Assembly (NCBI GenBank): GCA_947073895.1 | Contig: CAMTNN010000020.1 | Span: 1 to 14,116, forward strand | Length of the DNA: 14,116 nt | Origin: an uncultured cyanobacterium | Lineage (GTDB): Bacteria > Cyanobacteriota > Vampirovibrionia > Gastranaerophilales > Gastranaerophilaceae | Direction: 5' to 3' | Shown: positions 10,614 through 14,116 of the stretch, in pieces | Position numbering within the stretch: the stretch's first letter is position 1 | How the letters are laid out: every line of letters starts with the position of its first letter | Made by a program: the position numbers and the translations under genes | Notes under the pieces: model-generated | Told to the model about the DNA's origin: nothing | Database searches by the model: none | The model's input: the letters and a program-made list of their open reading frames with translations, nothing else

Positions 10614-11408
10614 TTAATAGTTAATTTTAAATCCTTCTGCGACAACTCTACCTGTACAGCCTAAACCTCCGCTTCCGATATTTCCGTTTGTACAGCTGCG
10701 GTTTCCTCCACCGTTCCAGGTGTTAAGATTTCCGCCTTTTATTGCAACATCTTTTCCCCCGAGAGGATATAATTTACCGTTATCACCAAGATAGAATGCA
10801 AAAATATCTCTTCCCATTGTGTTTGGTGCGGCAGTTCCGTTTACGTCAATCCATACGTCTGCAGCAGTGTTATACAGAGAGCCTCCGGCATTTTTTATTA
10901 CATCTTCATCTGCTACTTGATTATCTACGTTTGGCAATAAAAATACCATTGCTCCGTTTTTGAGTTCTAATGCATGGTTTGTATTTCCATCAGCTGCAGA
11001 TTGAGCAAAAAGTCTTGCAAGCTCGTTACTTATGTTAGATTGTCTTGAGCCGTTTTGACTCATGTAATATGGTCCTTTGTTGTCATAGTAACCTGTAATA
11101 ACATCATTGGTATTATTAATTTCTCTAAATCCTGCAATTGCCAAAAAATCGCCAATTTCACCTGCAAATGCTCTTCTGCTGTTTTGGCTTGTTCTCCAAG
11201 CTGTTGTTTCAAAAATATCATCGACGTCTTCTTTTACAATCATTGTTGTAAATGCGTTTTCTAATGTAGAAACGGTTGATGAAAGACGTGATGCATTAGT
11301 AGAATTTTGTATGTTACTAACAAATGTCGGTGCTGTTAAAGATGCAACAACGCCGATTATACCTAAGGCAATTAAAACTTCTGCCAGAGTAAATCCATAT
11401 TTTTTCAT
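10614..11408 (-). CDS. Type IV prepilin-like protein
   Basis: A 264-residue secreted or pilus subunit. The N-terminus MKKYGFTLAEVLIALGIIG is a class III signal: prepilin peptidase should cut after Gly5, leaving Phe1 and Glu5 of the mature protein, and residues 6-30 form the hydrophobic assembly helix. The remaining globular part ends with DVWIDVNG, GRDIFAFYL, GKLYP and a Cys239/Cys251 pair that may form a disulfide. This C-terminal pattern recurs in large pseudopilin families of gut Melainabacteria, from memory. Whether it is a major pilin, a pseudopilin or a secreted cargo cannot be told; no assembly gene is nearby. The start is fixed by AGGAGA before the ATG. Confidence 0.92.
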   Translation of the reverse strand: MKKYGFTLAEVLIALGIIGVVASLTAPTFVSNIQNSTNASRLSSTVSTLENAFTTMIVKEDVDDIFETTAWRTSQNSRRAFAGEIGDFLAIAGFREINNTNDVITGYYDNKGPYYMSQNGSRQSNISNELARLFAQSAADGNTNHALELKNGAMVFLLPNVDNQVADEDVIKNAGGSLYNTAADVWIDVNGTAAPNTMGRDIFAFYLGDNGKLYPLGGKDVAIKGGNLNTWNGGGNRSCTNGNIGSGGLGCTGRVVAEGFKINY

Positions 11409-11436
11409 AAAACTCTCCTGTAATAGCTATAGTTGT

Positions 11437-11465
11437 ATAATAGCATGTTTTTGGGGTTTTGTGAA
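11437..11465 (-). promoter_or_regulatory. Prepilin promoter
   Basis: On the minus strand, TTCACA (11460-11465), 17 bases, TGC-TATTAT (-10 at 11437-11442). The opposite strand reads TATAAT at 11436-11441, so this too is a two-sided -10, though without the TG extension on plus. The predicted leader is about 22 bases. Confidence 0.7.
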
Positions 11466-11468
11466 GTT

Positions 11469-11497
11469 TTGTTTTTTTGTTTATTTTGGAGTATAGT
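11469..11497 (+). promoter_or_regulatory. Promoter of the exported coiled-coil pair, leaderless
   Basis: TTGTTT (11469-11474), a 17-base spacer and TATAGT (11492-11497), seven bases before the ATG at 11505. A weak GGAG lies 13 bases before the ATG, too far to be a normal ribosome site. Confidence 0.45.
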
Positions 11498-11504
11498 TGT
11501 TGTT

Positions 11505-12326
11505 ATGAATAAGAGATTGTTGGGGAGTATAGTTTTATTTATATTATCAACTTGCGTAACGTTTGGAGCATCGTCTGATGTTGTGACTCTGGGTGATGTT
11601 GAAAAACCTTCATACACGACAGGTGATATTAATAAAAATATTGAAGGTTCTCTGCTTGTTAATGATTCAGAAACATTATCTAATATCATTGATAAACAAA
11701 AAGAACATGATATTAAAGATTTGGAAAAACTCTGGCAGGGAACTGTTGAAAATAATCAGGTAATAGAATTTGCTTTAAAAAAACTCGCTACTCCTGAATC
11801 CCAAAGGAGAATACATTCGTCTTTAATGGCAAAAACTCTTTCTGCAATTGTTTCAGGGGCTTCGTTTGTTCCAAGCTTAATGGGTGCAAATCCGGCAATA
11901 CAGACTTCTGCTTTCTCTGTCGGAAGAGTAGCGCAGGGGCTTATAAATAAAAAGAATGTACCGCAGGAAACTCCGCTTACGGATACTGAATTAATTGAGC
12001 TTGCAAGTATGGTTGAAGAGCTTCAAGATTCTTTGATAAGCTCTTATTATAATTACAAAAATACGCTTATGCAGCTTAAAACAACCCGTTCTAAAATGCT
12101 TTTGTACAGCAGAAATTATTCTAAGGCGATAGGAAGTTCTGATGTTCTTGAGGTTGCTATTTCAACATCATTGTATGATTCAATGAGGCTTCAGGAATAC
12201 AACTTGGAACAATCTGCCAAGAAATACCATATTCAGCTTCAGCGTTTAGCAGGTAAAAAAGCTGTTGATTCTTTGGAAATGTATCAGTATGACTTTGATA
12301 GTATGCTTTATAAAGGAGTTAAATAG
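11505..12326 (+). CDS. Exported protein with TolC-like coiled-coil segment, paralogue 1
   Basis: A 273-residue protein of unknown function. It starts with a Sec signal peptide (MNKRLLGSIVLFILSTCVTFGA, likely cut after Ala22). I prefer this ATG because the earlier in-frame one at 11433 adds 24 residues before the signal. A short motif LWQG (76-79) starts a helix, then a Gly/Ala-rich hydrophobic stretch (108-145). Residues 158-250 form a long helical hairpin (ELIELASMVEELQDSLISSYY...) that follows the spacing of one TolC/OEP-type alpha hairpin. No beta-barrel strands or lipobox are seen. The next gene is a paralogue sharing the order signal, LWQG, Gly/Ala stretch and helical hairpin. A periplasmic envelope role is inference. 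Confidence 0.85.
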   Translation: MNKRLLGSIVLFILSTCVTFGASSDVVTLGDVEKPSYTTGDINKNIEGSLLVNDSETLSNIIDKQKEHDIKDLEKLWQGTVENNQVIEFALKKLATPESQRRIHSSLMAKTLSAIVSGASFVPSLMGANPAIQTSAFSVGRVAQGLINKKNVPQETPLTDTELIELASMVEELQDSLISSYYNYKNTLMQLKTTRSKMLLYSRNYSKAIGSSDVLEVAISTSLYDSMRLQEYNLEQSAKKYHIQLQRLAGKKAVDSLEMYQYDFDSMLYKGVK

Positions 12327-13202
12327 ATGAAAAAAGTGATTTCAACGATTTTAATAACTTTATTTATGCAAACAAGTGTTTTTGCGGTGTTGAGTCTTGA
12401 TGATTTAACTTCGCCGCAGGATGTTTTTTATAGATTGGGTACAACTGATAGTCCGGAAATTAAATCTGATTTTGAGATTAAACCTACTGTGGTTCCTATT
12501 GTGCAGAAAGAGGTTACGGTTAAGGATAATCAAAATATTACTTATGCTGATTTGAGTATAAAGAAGATGGCGCTTGAGATTTCTCAGAGTTTGGAGATTG
12601 AATATAATGAAATGCAGGCGGATTTGTCGCTTTTGTGGCAAGGAGCTGCAACAAGAAGTGACACTATCAAGTTTGCTATTTATAAACTTTCAAACCCTGA
12701 TAAAGATAAACCCGATAGTAGTGCAGTGAAAAAAGTTTTGACTACAATTGCTGGCATGTCAACCTTTGTGGGTGCGGGTATGGGGAATCCCGTTCTTGCA
12801 AGTGCCGCATTAATCGGCGGTAATACTTTAGGAATAATGTCTTCTGATACTAAGGCTTTGAATTATAAATATTCTCAGGTAACCGATGCAGATATGATTA
12901 TTCTTGTGAGAAAAGTTGAAGATTTGCAGCAAAGAGTTGTTGATTTATATTATGATTATTTAACTTCAAGACAATTGTATAATATGACTACTGCAAGCGT
13001 TGAGAGTTGTTATAAAACATATCAGGCGTCGCAAAAACTTTCTAAAGAAGTTATTTTGATAACAGATACTTTTTATCGTGAGGCGTTGGATGAACAGCAA
13101 AAAGCGCGTGGAAGATTTTTCGAATCACGTTCGAGATTGGAACAGTTGGTTGGTAATGATGTGTTCAGACAATTTGAAGAAATAGTGGACAAAAGAGGGT
13201 AA
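12327..13202 (+). CDS. Exported protein with TolC-like coiled-coil segment, paralogue 2
   Basis: A 291-residue protein starting directly after the stop of paralogue 1, with AAAGGAG (12312-12318) eight bases before its ATG, so one operon. The signal peptide is MKKVISTILITLFMQTSVFA, cut after Ala20. It has LWQG (103-106), where SLLWQGAATRSDTIKFAIYKL aligns with its neighbour, a Gly/Ala-rich stretch (138-170), and a C-terminal helical hairpin (187-276) with LYYDYLTSRQLYN, then EALDEQQKARGRFFESRSR and LEQLVG. These pieces resemble the alpha-hairpin of outer membrane efflux proteins (YYxLLxAR...xRxxLxxLLG). The protein is far too short for a full TolC and shows only one hairpin. The two paralogues may form a hetero-oligomer. 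Function unknown. Confidence 0.87.
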   Translation: MKKVISTILITLFMQTSVFAVLSLDDLTSPQDVFYRLGTTDSPEIKSDFEIKPTVVPIVQKEVTVKDNQNITYADLSIKKMALEISQSLEIEYNEMQADLSLLWQGAATRSDTIKFAIYKLSNPDKDKPDSSAVKKVLTTIAGMSTFVGAGMGNPVLASAALIGGNTLGIMSSDTKALNYKYSQVTDADMIILVRKVEDLQQRVVDLYYDYLTSRQLYNMTTASVESCYKTYQASQKLSKEVILITDTFYREALDEQQKARGRFFESRSRLEQLVGNDVFRQFEEIVDKRG

Positions 13203-13243
13203 ATATTAAGTTTATTGTATTTGTATCCATTTCCCTCTGATTA

Positions 13244-13252
13244 TGCTATAAT
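13244..13252 (+). promoter_or_regulatory. Extended -10 promoter of the ftsI-like gene, leaderless
   Basis: TGC-TATAAT with the -10 at 13247-13252, only six bases before the ATG at 13259. No good -35 and no Shine-Dalgarno are present. Same arrangement as the histidine kinase promoter. Confidence 0.65.
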
Positions 13253-13258
13253 CTTCTT

Positions 13259-14116
13259 ATGGAGAGAAGGACACGTAACGTAGACAGGGCAAATAAAAAC
13301 AAGATGTTTTCTGAAAGAATTCTATGGCTTCAGGTGATATTTTTGTCTGCGATTGTATTGTTTGTTTTATACCTTCTTTTTGTTCAGGTTTTTGACGGGA
13401 AACATTACAGGGACAAGGCTAAGAGACAACGCAGGGCTTATTCTTTTGTTATGCGTGGTAATATTTATGACAGAAACGGGATTAAACTTGTAACTGATAC
13501 GGTTTATTATGATATCTTTTTCAGAAAAGATGACCTTGTGCATTCGCGTGAAGAACTTGCAGAAATGCTTTCTCCGATTTTGAATATTCCTTATGTAAAC
13601 CTTGTTGAAAAGTTTAAGCAAGATGTTCCGATGGTTTCTTTGAAAAAGAATGTTGATAGACAGACTCGCGATAAGATTGCTAAATTAAACCTTCGTGAAA
13701 TCCCTATGGATAAAAAGAGTATTAGAACTTATCCGCAAGGTTCTCTGGCTGCACATGTTCTCGGGTATTATAATTTTGACGCAGACGAAGCATCAGGTGT
13801 TGAATATACTGCTAAAGATAAGTTAGAGACTGTTACTAATAAGGGGAATGATTTAGAAATCACTCCGCGTGGTAAAGTAATTTATAATATTACAACTGAC
13901 CCTGTTTCAGCAACTGTTGCTCCTAAGGGAAAAGACGTTATACTTACGATTGATGCAGCTGTTCAGAACGTTTGTGAAAAAGCTTTGATGAAAGCAATAC
14001 ATAAATTTAATGCATACAGGGGCGCTGTTATTGTTATGAATCCTCGTAATGGTGAGATTTTAGCGTACGCTGTTTATCCTAACTTTGACCCTAATAATTT
14101 TAAAACTACTTCAAGT
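13259..14116 (+). CDS. ftsI: FtsI-type penicillin-binding protein, N-terminal part (runs off window)
   Basis: The first 286 residues of a class B penicillin-binding protein, a septal or elongation transpeptidase that cross-links peptidoglycan. A basic cytoplasmic N-terminus (MERRTRNVDRANKNK) is followed by one membrane anchor (22-43, LWLQVIFLSAIVLFVLYLL). The pedestal domain has RGNIYDRNG (66-74), the common class B motif, then YPQGSLAAHVLGYY (158-171) and GVEY (180-183). The transpeptidase domain begins near 222 with KDVILTIDAAVQ and RGAVIVMNPRNGEILA. The window ends shortly before the expected Ser-x-x-Lys active site. The ATG at 13259 is chosen because the promoter -10 is six bases upstream; the next ATG at 13304 has no ribosome site. 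FtsI is preferred over PBP2, with some doubt. Confidence 0.9.
   Translation, partial: MERRTRNVDRANKNKMFSERILWLQVIFLSAIVLFVLYLLFVQVFDGKHYRDKAKRQRRAYSFVMRGNIYDRNGIKLVTDTVYYDIFFRKDDLVHSREELAEMLSPILNIPYVNLVEKFKQDVPMVSLKKNVDRQTRDKIAKLNLREIPMDKKSIRTYPQGSLAAHVLGYYNFDADEASGVEYTAKDKLETVTNKGNDLEITPRGKVIYNITTDPVSATVAPKGKDVILTIDAAVQNVCEKALMKAIHKFNAYRGAVIVMNPRNGEILAYAVYPNFDPNNFKTTSS

Noticed and set aside
11433..11504. Upstream start for exported paralogue 1
   Set aside because: It places 24 residues before a clear signal peptide and overlaps the prepilin -10 box; no ribosome site.
11405..11689. Minus-strand ORF covering the start of exported paralogue 1
   Set aside because: It would overlap the prepilin promoter and the signal peptide of a better-supported gene, and has no ribosome site.
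12405..12641. Minus-strand ORF inside exported paralogue 2
   Set aside because: Antisense shadow rich in Asn, Ile and Arg; no ribosome site.
13367..13621. Minus-strand ORF inside the ftsI-like gene
   Set aside because: Antisense to the conserved RGNIYDRNG region; no independent support.
1..14116. tRNA or rRNA genes
   Set aside because: No cloverleaf with a GTTC-type T loop or rRNA core sequence was seen on either strand by eye.

Overview
This AT-rich bacterial window (roughly one third G+C by eye) most resembles the gut Melainabacteria/Gastranaerophilales (Vampirovibrionia). That placement is an inference from the prepilin with its DVNG...GRD...GKLYP style C-terminal half, the HU protein, the flagellar chaperone cluster and the promoter style. 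No marker gene proves it. Almost every promoter I can see is an extended -10 of the form TGC-TATAAT, and several sit so close to the ATG that the mRNA should be leaderless.

Layout. Positions 15-2364 (minus) hold a sensor histidine kinase followed by an overlapping receiver-only response regulator. Positions 2441-2719 (minus) hold HU. Positions 2897-4190 (minus) are a tight flagellar filament operon, flaG-like, fliS, fliT-like. It is transcribed divergently, from a symmetric double-sided -10, away from a MshEN-like/coiled-coil protein (4302-5051), which is followed 2 bases later by a zinc-type L-asparaginase II (5054-5932). A long divergent phosphohexomutase (5973-8234) has its own promoter and a strong terminator.

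Positions 8231-9433 are a small accessory island. It has a small helical protein on the minus strand, a 77-aa HTH repressor on the plus strand, and then about 590 bases that hold no long ORF but are not empty. They contain a tandem direct repeat of about 300 bases. Each copy encodes, on the minus strand, a 22-24 aa hydrophobic peptide with a strong Shine-Dalgarno, a long structured 5' UTR and its own promoter. On the plus strand each copy has a TTGACA promoter driving a short antisense RNA whose terminator hairpin lies inside the peptide ORF. This is the architecture of a type I toxin-antitoxin system. I do not recognise these peptides as a named family, and the second copy carries a truncated tail of the repressor gene, so it is a duplication. 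I consider this the most interesting part of the window.

Positions 9434-9826 encode a GtrA-like membrane protein and 9938-10597 a NarL/FixJ-type response regulator. A bidirectional terminator is shared with a convergent type IV prepilin-like gene (10614-11408). Positions 11505-13202 encode two adjacent exported paralogues whose C-terminal halves look like a TolC-type coiled-coil hairpin without a barrel. From 13259 to the window end runs the N-terminal part of an FtsI-type penicillin-binding protein.

All functions come from reading motifs by eye; no database search was run.
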